Below, one piece after another: positions 33,310-46,427 of a stretch of DNA of 64,000 nt. The position numbers and the translations under genes were made by a program. The notes under the pieces are model-generated. The model saw only the letters and a program-made list of their open reading frames with translations. It made no database searches and was not told the origin of the DNA. The stretch's first letter is position 1. Each line of letters starts with the position of its first letter. This stretch comes from Polyangiaceae bacterium (GTDB lineage: Bacteria > Myxococcota_A > Polyangia > Polyangiales > Polyangiaceae): the NCBI GenBank assembly GCA_020633205.1, contig JACKEB010000016.1, positions 1 through 64,000 of the forward strand, in the 5' to 3' direction.

Positions 33310-35735
33310 TCAGTCGTCGTCGTCGTCGTCGTCGTCGTCATCGTCGTCGTCGTCGTCATCGTCGTCGACGTCATCGTCGTCGTCGTCCGATTCGTCGTCA
33401 TGGTCCCAGCCACGGTCCGTCTCGTCTGCCTCGGTATCGGGGGCACTGATGGAGACGCTCCCCCGAGCCTCTCCGATGTCCTCGTCGTCGGTGTCGTCCT
33501 CGATGGACAGCTGGGCGCGTGGCGGCTGCTCGTCCCAGGCGTCAACGGAGTCCTCGCTTAGACCTTCTCCGTCGTCATCGCGTTGATCGGCATCACCGTC
33601 ATCGGCATCGCCGTCATCGTCGTCATCGTCGTCATCATCGTCATCATCGTCATCATCGTCATCATCGTCATCATCGTCGCCGCCATGGGCCGTGGCGCGC
33701 GTGTCCTCTTCGTCACTCTCAGCAGACTCAGCGCGCCGTTGCATGCGCTCCGCTTCGCGACGCTCGAGCTCCTCGAGCTCCGCCCCCATGAGTCCCTCGT
33801 CGAGTTCGTCGTCATCCCCGAACGTGTCGCCATCGCTGCGATCGCGAAACTCCTGAGTCGGTTCGCCCTCGGCGTCGACGGGGATCGGATCGCCGCCATC
33901 GAACGCTGCTGGCGCTTCGTCGTTGAATTCGATGGGCCCGGCAGGTGCTTCCTCTCCGAGCTGGCTCGTGAACTTGTCTTTCGACTCCTCGCTGAGTTCC
34001 GTGAACTCACGCAGCGTCGGGAGATCCTTCAGCGAATCGAGACTGAACAGCTCCAAGAAGGCGTCGCTGGTACCGTAGAGCATCGGACGGCCTGGTTCGT
34101 CCTTCTTGCCGAGGATGCGCACCAAATCGCGCTCGAGTAGGCCCTTGAGCACAGGCCCACAGTCCACCCCACGGATGTCGTCTATCTCGGGGCGCGTGAT
34201 CGGCTGCCGATACGCGATGATGGCGAGAGTCTCGAGCTGCGCGCGGCTTAGGCGCACTGGCCGCTGGGAGAGATGGGTCCGAACGTACTCGCCGTAGCGA
34301 GGGTTCGAACGGAAGCTGATGCCTCCAACAGCCTCGTGGAGCACCATCCCGCGGTCGCGGTATTCCGCGCGGAGCTCGTCGATGATCTCCTGTGTTCGCT
34401 TCTTGTCGAGCTTGGCAGCGCGGGCCACTTCTTTCACGGACAGCGGCTTGTCGGAGACGAACAGGATGGCTTCGATCAGCCCACGCAAGAAGCCTTCAGT
34501 GTCTTCGATGTCTTCCTCGACCGCCGCCTCACCTTCTCCGAGGAGCGAACCAGAGGCGCTCTGCTCATCGCCGTCGATCAGGGTTAGCTGAGGCCCGGCA
34601 TCGGCGGCTTCCTCCGCATGAAGTTCTCCTTCTGCGGCTCCGTCGCCAGCCTCGGTCGCATCAGAGGCTTGCGGGACGGGCGCTGTCTCTTCTTCCGCGG
34701 CATCCCCGTCAGACGCCTCGTCCACCTGTTTTGAGGCCGTCTTCGAGGCCTTCTTGTCCGCCTGCTTGGCGGTCTTCTTCGAGGTCTTCTTGGCGGTCTT
34801 CTTCGAGGTCTTCTTGGCGGCTTTCTTCGAGGTCTCCCCAGCTTCCGGCGTTTCCTCCGGTGAGCTGTCCACCTCGGGCGCGCCCACCTCCGCCGCGTCG
34901 TCGTTCAGGGGCGCGTCCGGCGTCTCGCTGTTGTCCGTCTCACGTTCCGACGCCGCCGACTTCTCTTTCCTCGCGGCAACTGTCTTCTTGGACGCCTTCG
35001 CGGATTTCGTCTTGGTCGCCTGCTTCGCGGCCTTATCGGCCTTGTTTGACGCTGGCTTCTTTGAGGCGTTCTTCGCGGTCTTGTCGGCCTTATTTGACGC
35101 CGGCTTCTTTGAGACTCTCTTCGCCGGTTTCGCGTCAGCGTCTTGAAGTTCGCCCGCGCCGGGCTCTGCTGCCTCAGCGTCTGCTAGCTCAGCGCCCGCC
35201 AACGGCTCTGACTCAGTGCCATCGGAAGCTTCCGCTTCTCGCTTGGAACGCTTAGAGGCCTTCTTCGGTGCCTTCTCGGCCAGATCGGTGTCTTGCGCCT
35301 TCGGCGTCTTGGAGGTCTTCTTCTTGGCTGACTTGGCAGCCTTCTTGGAAGGCTTCGACGCCTTGGTCGGCTTCGACTTGCTCGGCGCTGCGTTCTCTGA
35401 CGCGGCCTCGCGTGAGTCGTCCGCAGGAGTGGTCTCTGAGGAGTCGCTGGGTGCAGCCTCCTTAGCCTTTGCCGCAGCTGGCTTGTTCGCCTTCTCCGAC
35501 GCCTTGCTGCTCCTGGACGGCTTCGTGGACTTCGCGTTGGGTGGAGCGTCGCCTGGCTTTCCACCGGCCTTCTTCCCCCGCTTGGTCGCGACTTCGAGGG
35601 CGGACGTCGCATCCTCCACAGCGGGCGCGTCGCCGGCGCCTTTGCCACGTGGCTTCTTGGCAGCGGGCGACTCGACCTCGGACGAGGCGTCCGACTGCTT
35701 CTTCTCAGGTTGCTTGGCGCGTTTAGCTTGGGCCA

Positions 35736-35736
<1 letters not shown>
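33310..35736 (-). CDS. scpB: Condensin subunit ScpB with histone-H1-like arm and acidic tail
   Basis: ScpB is the winged-helix (kite) subunit of the SMC condensin. The ScpB core lies at residues ~405-585: GFLRGLIEAILFVSDKPLSV, ARAAKLDKKRTQEIIDELR, AIIAYRQPITRPEIDDIRGV and YGTSDAFLELFSL. The 808-residue length is about four times normal. Residues ~1-330 are Lys/Ala/Ser/Pro-rich with repeated KKTSKKTAKK and ASNKADK motifs, like histone H1 C-terminal tails. Residues ~333-400 are acidic. The C-terminus (590-808) is acidic, with an Asp run of about 20 residues near 685-708 and another at the end. The start overlaps the scpA stop by one base (TGATG). Confidence 0.95.
33316..33384 (-). repeat. GAC/GAT triplet repeats encoding the ScpB C-terminal Asp run
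   Basis: Near-continuous tcg/tca triplets on the plus strand (GAC/GAT codons on the coding strand) encode the acidic C-terminus of ScpB. Confidence 0.85.
33600..33680 (-). repeat. GAC/GAT triplet repeats encoding an internal ScpB Asp run
   Basis: Tandem Asp codons in imperfect triplet array (tcgtca and tcatcg mixtures on the plus strand). It encodes about 20 consecutive Asp residues. Confidence 0.85.
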
Positions 35737-37894
<2,158 letters not shown>

Positions 37895-37895
<1 letters not shown>

Positions 37896-38554
37896 CAGAA
37901 GCCTCCTATCGGGGCGTGCGCGACGCGCTCGAAGCCGACCAACAGCCAGTTGACTGGCTGGCGAATCACACTGCCAAAGCGACTAACCACCACGAGCAAC
38001 AGCAGAAACGAAAACGGCGCGACCTTCTCGAGCACGCTATCGAAACGCCGGGGCAGCAACCTCGACCCATCGAGGGGAGGAATAGGCAGCAGGTTGAACA
38101 CGAACAGCCCGAGGTTCGTGAGCACCATGGCGCTCAGGAAAGCCAGCAGGGGAACGCCGCCTTTCATCAGTAACCCGCTGCGATCGCACACCACGAGGGC
38201 GACGTAGCTCAAGCACGCCAGCACGAGATTCGAGAGCGGCCCTGCGGCGGCGACGACCATCGAGCCCGTGCGCATCGTGAGCTTTCGGGTCAGGCGCGTG
38301 GGATTGAATTGCACGGGGCGAGCCCAGCCGATCATCGGAACCGAACCAAAGAACGCTGCAGCGATTGGGATCAGGAATGTCCCGAAAATGTCGTAGTGCT
38401 CGAGGGGGGAGAGGGTGAGCCTGCCTTGGCGCCGGGGCGTGTCGTCTCCCAACCGGTCTGCCGCCAGCGCGTGCGCGAACTCGTGCACGCTGAGCGACAG
38501 CAGCATCACCACCAGGGTGAGCACCAAGTTGCGAATGGTATCGGGCGAGAACAC
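37895..38554 (-). CDS. Site-2 protease-like M50 family metalloprotease
   Basis: This 219-residue membrane protein has four or five predicted helices. The zinc site HEFAH lies near residue 24 in an early membrane segment, and the second site is NLLPIPPLDGSR near residue 155, matching the NxxPxxxLDG motif of the M50 family. It resembles short FtsH-independent M50 proteins (DUF-type, without PDZ) that are common next to scpAB or trpS. Stop and scpA start overlap as TGATG, so it is the first gene of the scpA-scpB operon. The substrate is unknown. Confidence 0.88.
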
Positions 38555-38998
38555 GGAGGACGGAGCCTAGAACGAATCCAAACAGTTGGGGTTTGCCGAG
38601 TTGCGCCCCTCCAACCGAGCTGCGGTAGGTCGACCGCGCGGGGATAGCTTCCTGCTCAATCTGCCCCGGCAACGCAACGCCGATCTGACGCTGGCAACAC
38701 GCCACACCGCGGCGAACTCCAATGCCTAACCGCCTGTGCGTAACTTCGCGGCGGCGGCCGCCCCGCACTCCCCGGAATTCAAGCCTCGCGGCGCTCTTCC
38801 CCCAAGAAATCCACAGGCTGTCCCGAAAGGGCTGTGGATAGGAGATCCAACGAGAAAAATTGCGGCAAGACGCGCCTCACGCCCCTCGCGAGCACGAAAA
38901 CCTGAGTCTCCCAGCGACTCTAGCGGTACCCGACTGCTCGGGAAGGTACTACTACTCCACTCTGTGAGTGCGGCGGCTCGACGTAGCCAAGGGGTGTG
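38555..38998. other. 444-bp divergent intergenic region between the M50 protease and kinase genes
   Basis: No gene was seen. The region should contain the divergent promoters. It holds an inverted pair of DnaA-box-like sites at 38807-38841, listed separately. Confidence 0.55.
38807..38841. promoter_or_regulatory. Inverted pair of DnaA-box-like sequences
   Basis: AAATCCACA (38807-38815; seven of nine to TTATCCACA) faces TGTGGATAG (38833-38841; eight of nine on the opposite strand). They form an 8-bp inverted repeat (38809-38816 with 38832-38839) around CCC-GAAA-GGG. Either DnaA sites or a hairpin with a GNRA loop; neither is proven. Confidence 0.35.
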
Positions 38999-41169
<2,171 letters not shown>

Positions 41170-41173
<4 letters not shown>

Positions 41174-41910
41174 CACGCGGGTCACTGCTGGTCGCTGCGC
41201 TGCTCAGCAGCAGCGTGCTCTTCAGCTGGAGCCCTGCCTCATCTGCCCAGACGCATGAAGACGAGGAAGGCAGCCTCGGCCTCAACCCCCGCACGTTGGT
41301 GCGGCCTCATGGCGCTGCAGAGGCCGGCGTTGGCCTGCTCACGCTGCCCGGCGCCGAAGTCTGCGTCGACGTAACCCAGGGCTGCGAGACCGGGGACACG
41401 AGCCTCGAGCTCCACGCCTGGCAGCTGTACCGGGCCAACGTCGATCTCGCCTTTGGCGCAGGCCTGACGCTTGCGCTCACCCCCTCCACGGACGCGCCCC
41501 GAGAGGACCCTCCAGGAGTGCCCCGCGACCACGCCCGACGTTACTTCCTCGTGGAAGCGACCGCCCGCTACTACGCCGTGGTGAGCCGCTCGGTCGAGTC
41601 GTGGATCGGCATCATGACTGGTCTCGTGGTCATCAGCGACCGCTTCACACCCCAGGACCCCGAGAGCGACAAGGCCTTGGTTGGCCCGCCTGGCGTCACC
41701 ATCCGCACCGAGGGCTACAGCCTTGCCCTCGGCGGGGGCGCGGCGTTCGCCTTGGCGCCCAACTGGAGCCTCGGCACCAGCTTGCGCGTCGGCACTTGGT
41801 TCCTCCCGGAAACACCGGAGAAGAGCCCTCTTGGCGACGAAGCCTCTCTCGCCGGTCGCATCACGATGTTCGACATCGGGGTAAACATCGCCTACCGTCT
41901 GAATCTCTAA
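41170..41910 (+). CDS. Predicted outer-membrane protein coupled to the kinase
   Basis: This 246-residue protein has a signal peptide (LLVAALLSSSVLFSWSPASSAQ) and beta-strand-rich body with alternating hydrophobics and Gly turns (AEAGVGLLTLPG, RANVDLAFGAGLTLALTP, YFLVEATARYYAVVS, GYSLALGGGAAFALAPNWSLGTSLRVGTWF). An internal Cys pair (VCVDVTQGC) may form a disulfide. It resembles an eight-to-ten-strand barrel without an assigned family. The ATG at 41170 overlaps the kinase stop (ATGA), so the two are co-translated; the kinase outer domain may sense this protein, which is inference. Confidence 0.68.
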
Positions 41911-41957
41911 CGCGCTCTTGCTTCGTCGAGAGGCACGCTCGAGGGCAACTCCGCAGC

Positions 41958-42698
41958 TCAAGGCAGACGCAGCAAGAGCCCCGCGGAAGCCTCCAGCAAG
42001 CGATCCAAGAGCAACGCGAGGATCCCCAAGAGCGCCAGGCTCTTCAACGGCTCCAGCACCGGCTGCAGGTGCGCCGGGTTCGCAGCGCGGGTCACGAGCG
42101 CAGAGGCCAGCTGCAGCACGAGGGACGCGGCGATCAGCGGCGCAGCCACCGCCAGAGCGATCTGGATCCCCTGAGTCAGGTGCAGCGCCGCGCCGAGCAG
42201 CGGCTGCCTGAACTCCAAGTTGGGTCGAATCAGCGCCTCGGCGATGCGCGCGGGGCCCCCGCTCTGGAGGAAGAGCCAGCACCCGAGCAACCCCATGAGC
42301 GCGCCCGTCGGTCCAATCGGCCGATCCAGCACGGCGATGTTCGCCTCCGCCTTTGCACCCCGCAGGTCGTCCACGACGCCGCCCACCATCACCAGCGTCC
42401 AGATCCCCACGGCAGCAACCAACGCCACAGGCAACCCGAGCGCCATCTGTTGCAGCAGCAGCACAGGCCACGCGAGCTTCGACGAGCTCGCGATGGGCGT
42501 CAGCGCGGGAGCCACACAAGCAGCGATTGACAGCCCGAGCGCCGCCCGCGCGGGGCCTGGCAGCGCCCGCAAGCCGAACGCAGGCACCAGCGTGACTGAG
42601 GGCGCCACCCGCGCCCAGGCGAGGCCCCAGGCGCGCAAATCTTGAGCTGTGAGGTTGAACACCTCGAGCCACGACTCGACCAGCCCAGGAGCAGACAC
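41958..42698 (-). CDS. Orphan SctT/FliR-like type III export apparatus protein
   Basis: This 246-residue membrane protein has at least six predicted helices. It resembles SctT/FliR: a first segment WARVAPSVTLVPAFGLRALPGPARAALG, then the loop GGVVDDLRGAKAEANIAVLDRPIGPTGALMGLLGCWLFLQSGG, which matches the family pattern of small residues, Pro and GG. The end (QIALAVAAPLIAASLVLQLASALVTRAANPAHLQPV) fits the last SctT helices. I choose the GTG at 42698 because it gives normal SctT length; an in-frame TTG at 42881 would add a non-family leader. No other type III secretion gene is in the window. Family call is moderate. Confidence 0.7.
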   Translation of the reverse strand: MSAPGLVESWLEVFNLTAQDLRAWGLAWARVAPSVTLVPAFGLRALPGPARAALGLSIAACVAPALTPIASSSKLAWPVLLLQQMALGLPVALVAAVGIWTLVMVGGVVDDLRGAKAEANIAVLDRPIGPTGALMGLLGCWLFLQSGGPARIAEALIRPNLEFRQPLLGAALHLTQGIQIALAVAAPLIAASLVLQLASALVTRAANPAHLQPVLEPLKSLALLGILALLLDRLLEASAGLLLRLP

Positions 42699-42869
42699 GG
42701 CGGGATGATACGTGAGAAGCGAGCCAGCTTCAGAGCCGTTCTCGGTACGCTCGGGCAATGAAGCAGCTTCGCTGAGATCTCGGCTGCGGAACGCCGTACC
42801 AGTCCCGCGCGGATCGCCTGGGTTTCGGGCGCCGGCGGGAGATTGACGCGCCTCCGCTAGGTCGCTAGA

Positions 42870-42895
42870 CCGCAAAACCAATCGCGGTTTTGCGG
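42870..42895. promoter_or_regulatory. Perfect 10-bp inverted repeat upstream of the MaoC gene
   Basis: CCGCAAAACC (42870-42879) pairs with GGTTTTGCGG (42886-42895) around AATCGC. It lies 42 bp before the MaoC start, in the divergent region. A TetR-type operator or a hairpin are the main options. No T-run follows on either strand. Confidence 0.45.
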
Positions 42896-42922
42896 CTCGT
42901 GCGCGCAGCCCGCTGTCAGCTC

Positions 42923-42928
42923 AGGAGG
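42923..42928 (+). promoter_or_regulatory. Consensus Shine-Dalgarno AGGAGG for the MaoC gene
   Basis: AGGAGG lies nine bases before the ATG at 42938. It sets the start and rejects an in-frame start 48 bases upstream. It is the strongest ribosome-binding site seen in the window. Confidence 0.85.
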
Positions 42929-42937
42929 AACAGCCAC

Positions 42938-43777
42938 ATGGCTCTCGATCTATCCGCCGTCGGCGCCAAGACCGCCGTCTACGACTACCCCTACGACTGG
43001 AAGATCCTCGCAACCTACGCCCTCGGCATCGGCGCCAAGAAGGACGAGCTTGCGTACGTGTACGAAGCCAAGGGGCCGAAGGTCTACCCGACGTTCGCGG
43101 TGGTGCCTTCGTTCGGGCCCATGGGTGAGATGGTTGGCAAGACTCAAGGCAGCCTCGCGAGCATTCTCCACGGCGGCCAGTCCGTGCGCATTCACAAGAA
43201 GATCCCGTCCGAGGGCGTCGCCAAGACGACCGCCACCCTCGACGGCATCTACGACATGAAGAAGATGGCTCAGGCCATCGTGAAGACTCAGACGGAGATC
43301 AACGGCGAGCTGATCTTCGAGACCGAGTCCTCGATCATTTTCCGCGGGGAAGGCGGCTGGGGTGGTGCTCCTCCCCCCAAACAAGAAATCCCGGACATCC
43401 CTGATGGGATGAAGCCAAGCTGGATCCATGAGGAAACAACCAGCCCAGAGCAAGCGCTGCTCTACCGCATCTCCGGCGACCAAAACCCGCTGCACGCGGA
43501 TCCGGACTTCGCGAAGATGGTGGGCTTCCCGGCGCCGATCCTCCACGGCTTGTGCAGCTACGGCTTCGTCGCGCGTGCGGTGATCCTCAAGGCACTGGAC
43601 GGCGACGGCGATCGCGTGAAGTTCTACTCCGCGCAGTTCCGTAAGCCCGTGTGGCCCGGCGAGACAATCCGCACCGAGGGCTACGACCTCGGCAACGGAG
43701 TCACGGCGGTGAAGGCCTATGCAGCGGATCGCCCAGACCCGGTGATCGCCCGCGCGTGGATCGAAGCGAGCGCTTGA
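42938..43777 (+). CDS. MaoC-like dehydratase (enoyl-CoA hydratase 2 type)
   Basis: The 279-residue protein has a double hot-dog fold. The N-terminal half (VYDYPYDWKILATYALGIGA, FAVVPSFG) matches the non-catalytic hot-dog of peroxisomal-type hydratase 2. The C-terminal half carries the catalytic motif YRISGDQNPLHADPDFAKMVGF with Asp and His in place, then PILHGLCSYG. It hydrates trans-2-enoyl-CoA to (R)-3-hydroxyacyl-CoA. The ATG has a consensus ribosome-binding site. It lies alone between the SctT-like and parvulin genes, divergent from the former. Confidence 0.92.
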   Translation: MALDLSAVGAKTAVYDYPYDWKILATYALGIGAKKDELAYVYEAKGPKVYPTFAVVPSFGPMGEMVGKTQGSLASILHGGQSVRIHKKIPSEGVAKTTATLDGIYDMKKMAQAIVKTQTEINGELIFETESSIIFRGEGGWGGAPPPKQEIPDIPDGMKPSWIHEETTSPEQALLYRISGDQNPLHADPDFAKMVGFPAPILHGLCSYGFVARAVILKALDGDGDRVKFYSAQFRKPVWPGETIRTEGYDLGNGVTAVKAYAADRPDPVIARAWIEASA

Positions 43778-43941
43778 TCGCGGCCCTGTCCAGCTGTCCA
43801 GCTCGGCCGCGTAAGCAGCAAAAACACTAATCAAATCTTAACGTTAGATTGAGTGCGGGAGCAGTCCACTCGAGCCCAGCGGCAACATCCGCTGGCGCCT
43901 GGTGGTTGGCTGCCCCGCATTCTGTTACGGAAGCCCCCAGC

Positions 43942-44784
43942 ATGGCGAAGAAGCAATCCAAGCAACACGAACCCGAAGAAGAACTCGACGACGACGAAGA
44001 GTACGTCGACGACGAGGAGGGCTCGGACGACGAGTACGAAGACGAAGACGACGACGAGTACGAAGACGAAGACGACGAGTACGAAGACGAGGAGGAGGAC
44101 GACGAGGAAGAGGAAGTCGCCCCCGCCAAGAAGCGCAAAGCCGCTCCGGCACGCGACGCTCGTGGTGCCGCCAAGCGCCCCGCCGCTCCGCCACCGCCCA
44201 AGGTCTACGACCCCGACAAGGATCCCACGTGGTGGGCTCCCTGGGCCGTGATGCTGGGCCTCATCGTGGTTGGCTTGCTCGGCTTCATGGGCGTGTTCTG
44301 GCCCGTGGCTCACGCGGAAGCGGAACACGAGGAGACCGCGGCCATCGCCCACGAGGATCCCTCGCCCGCCGCATCCGCCATGAAGCAACTCGACCCGAAG
44401 CAGATGGCGGACATCCGTCAGCGCATCGAGGCTCGGCGCAAGGCGCAGCTCGAAGGCCAAGGCACGGAGACCGTGACGGCATCGCATATCCTCATCGGCT
44501 ACAAGGGCGCTCAGCGCGCGAAGTCGGAGCGCTCCAAGGACGAGGCCAAGAAGCTCGCGGACAAGATCGCCAAGGAAGCCAAGGCCAAGGGTGCTGACTT
44601 CGGTGCTCTAGCGAAGAAGTACTCCGAAGGCCCGAGCGGTCCGAAGGGCGGCGATCTCGGTCCCTTCACCCGCGGCCGCATGGTCAAGCCCTTCTCTGAC
44701 GCAGCGTTCGCGCTCAAGCCCGGCGATGTGTCGGAGCCGGTAGAGACTCCCTTCGGCTACCACATCATCAAGCGCACGAAGTAA
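43942..44784 (+). CDS. Parvulin-type peptidyl-prolyl isomerase with an acidic N-terminus
   Basis: This 280-residue protein has an acidic, mainly Asp/Glu/Tyr stretch at residues ~13-57, a basic Ala/Pro segment, one membrane helix (PWAVMLGLIVVGLLGFMGVFW, about 97-117), and a C-terminal PpiC/parvulin domain (~172-280: ASHILIGYKGA, FGALAKKYSEGPSGPKGGDLG, PFSDAAFALKPGDVSEPVETPFGYHIIK). The catalytic His residues of the parvulin core (ASHIL and GYHII) are present. Acidic part is on the cytoplasmic side and isomerase in the periplasm. A DNA array of GAC/GAA codons encodes the acidic part. It likely folds exported proteins. The gene ends before a strong terminator. Confidence 0.9.
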   Translation: MAKKQSKQHEPEEELDDDEEYVDDEEGSDDEYEDEDDDEYEDEDDEYEDEEEDDEEEEVAPAKKRKAAPARDARGAAKRPAAPPPPKVYDPDKDPTWWAPWAVMLGLIVVGLLGFMGVFWPVAHAEAEHEETAAIAHEDPSPAASAMKQLDPKQMADIRQRIEARRKAQLEGQGTETVTASHILIGYKGAQRAKSERSKDEAKKLADKIAKEAKAKGADFGALAKKYSEGPSGPKGGDLGPFTRGRMVKPFSDAAFALKPGDVSEPVETPFGYHIIKRTK

Positions 44785-44804
44785 CGCGCACTCATGAAAG
44801 CACG

Positions 44805-44847
44805 CGAGCCGGTGGTCCTCTGAGGGTCACCGGCTCGTCGCTTTTTT
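44805..44847 (+). terminator. Rho-independent terminator after the parvulin gene
   Basis: CGAGCCGGTG (44805-44814) pairs perfectly with CACCGGCTCG (44828-44837) and is followed by a T-run at 44842-44847. It lies 20 bp after the stop. Confidence 0.85.
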
Positions 44848-44873
44848 GTGGCTTCTTTTTTTTTGGGGGGGGG

Positions 44874-44896
44874 AGGCGCGTTGCTCCGCGCCTTTT
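44874..44896 (+). terminator. Second hairpin with T-run before the convergent dehydrogenase
   Basis: AGGCGCG (44874-44880) pairs with CGCGCCT (44887-44893), followed by TTTTT up to 44896. It is preceded by a T-run and a G-run (about 44853-44873). On the opposite strand a T-run is not present, so the convergent gene may use it less well. Confidence 0.6.
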
Positions 44897-44915
44897 TACA
44901 TCCCCACGGAACCGC

Positions 44916-46058
44916 TCAAGCCAGCAGGTGCTTGGCGATCACGATGCGCTGCACCTGGCTCGTGCCTTCGCCAATCTCGCAGATCTTCGCGTCTCGCAGG
45001 TGCCGCTCGATGTCGAACTCCCGCGTGTAGCCGTAGCCACCGTGGATCTGCAGCGAGTCGTTGCAGACCTGCGTCGCGACTTCACTCGCGAAGAGCTTCG
45101 CCATCGAGGCTTGCTGACTGAAGGGCTCACCCTTGTCCGCCAGATCTGCCGCGCGATGAATCAAGAGCTCCGCTGCGTCGAGCTTGGTGCGAGCGTCCGC
45201 CAGCATCCACTGGATGGCTTGGAAGTCGGCGATGGGGCGGCCGAACTGGCTGCGCTCCTTCGCGTAGCGCACGGCCATGTCCAGAGCGCCGCGCCCGAGC
45301 CCGAGGGCCATCGCCGCGATCGAGATACGCCCGCAGTCGAGGATGCTCATGGTGTCGTAGAAGCCGTGGTCCACGTCACCGAGGCGCTGGGCGTCCGAGA
45401 CACGCACGTTCTCCAGCGTCAGCTCCACGGTGTCGCTTGAGCGGCAGCCGTACTTCTCGAGCTTCTTGCTCGCGGAGTAGCCCGGCGTCGACTGCTCGAC
45501 GATGAAGGCCGTGATCCCGCGCTGGGCCTTCACTTCCTTGTTGGTGCGCGCGAGCACCACGGTGAAGCCGCCCACCGAACCCTGCGTGATGAACATCTTG
45601 GTGCCGTTGAGCACCCAGTCGTCACCGTCGCGCACCGCCGTCGTCTGCATCCCCGCGGAATCAGACCCGGAGCCTGGCTCGGTGAGCGCCCAGGCGCCGA
45701 GCCACTCGCCAGTGGTGGCCTTGCCGAGGTACTTTTGTTTCTGCTCCTCGTTGCCGAAGGACAGCACGTGCCCGGTCCCCAACCCGTTGTGGCTAGCGAC
45801 GGTGAGCGCCAGGGAGCCGTCCACGCGCGCGCATTCCTCGACCACGATGGCGTAGGCGAGCATGTCCATTTCGGAGCCGCCGTAGGCCTCGGGGATGCGA
45901 ATGCCAAGCAGCCCGAGCTCCGCGAGCTTCGGCACGATCTCGTGGGGGAAACGCTCCTCACGGTCCCACTCCCGAGCCTTCGGGCGCACCTCGCGCTCAC
46001 AGAAGTCTCGAACCGTCTGCCTCAGGATGCGGTGTTGCTCGGGTAGCTCGAAATCCAC
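44916..46058 (-). CDS. Acyl-CoA dehydrogenase
   Basis: This FAD flavoenzyme catalyses alpha,beta-oxidation of acyl-CoA thioesters. The 380-residue protein begins VDFELPEQHRILRQTVRDF, a standard N-terminus, and has the FAD/substrate motifs GAWALTEPGSGSD near residue 123, FITQGSVGGF, and RRSDTVELT-like strand; the C-terminal QIHGGYGYTREFDIERHLRDAKICEIGEGTSQVQRI (cited in part) contains the CoA dehydrogenase Glu catalytic segment. The GTG at 46058 has GAGG six bases upstream; an in-frame extension to 46307 has no family similarity. Convergent with the parvulin gene. Confidence 0.93.
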   Translation of the reverse strand: MDFELPEQHRILRQTVRDFCEREVRPKAREWDREERFPHEIVPKLAELGLLGIRIPEAYGGSEMDMLAYAIVVEECARVDGSLALTVASHNGLGTGHVLSFGNEEQKQKYLGKATTGEWLGAWALTEPGSGSDSAGMQTTAVRDGDDWVLNGTKMFITQGSVGGFTVVLARTNKEVKAQRGITAFIVEQSTPGYSASKKLEKYGCRSSDTVELTLENVRVSDAQRLGDVDHGFYDTMSILDCGRISIAAMALGLGRGALDMAVRYAKERSQFGRPIADFQAIQWMLADARTKLDAAELLIHRAADLADKGEPFSQQASMAKLFASEVATQVCNDSLQIHGGYGYTREFDIERHLRDAKICEIGEGTSQVQRIVIAKHLLA

Positions 46059-46427
46059 GCTCGACCTCGCTGATTGGTAGCCGCAGCGCGCTGCAGCCCG
46101 GGGTGAAAGTCTGACCCGGCGAGGTAGCATATCGAGCCGGGCTGGCGGGCAGAAACCAGAGAGAAACAGCTGGTTCAACCAGCGCAGCTGCAGTTCGTTG
46201 CAGCTCCTCGCCCTCGCTCCGGATGGGCGCCGATTGGGGAGGGGCCCCGCGTCGCGGGGAGGGGGCTTCGGAAAAGCCCCCTCGAGAAAGCAGAGGTGGA
46301 CGCGCAAACCGGTGCGAAACGCAGGCGGTCGAGCGCCCTCAACCGGAGGGGGCGAGCGACCGCCGATCGCACCACTGGCGCGTACCCGTAACCAGCGGCA
46401 CTGCAGTTCGTTGCAGATCTTCGAGCG

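Noticed and set aside
33519..33791. His/Arg-rich and Ile/Val-rich plus-strand frames opposite the scpB acidic tail
   Set aside because: They are antisense readings of Asp codon runs, with no non-repetitive domain.
34754..35146. Plus-strand frame rich in Phe, Ala and Leu suggesting a membrane protein
   Set aside because: It is the antisense of the Lys/Ala-rich ScpB arm, and hydrophobicity follows from the codon complement.
41239..42672. 477-residue minus-strand frame covering the outer-membrane and SctT-like genes
   Set aside because: It spans two genes on opposite strands, has no recognisable domain and is Arg/Ala/Gly-rich.
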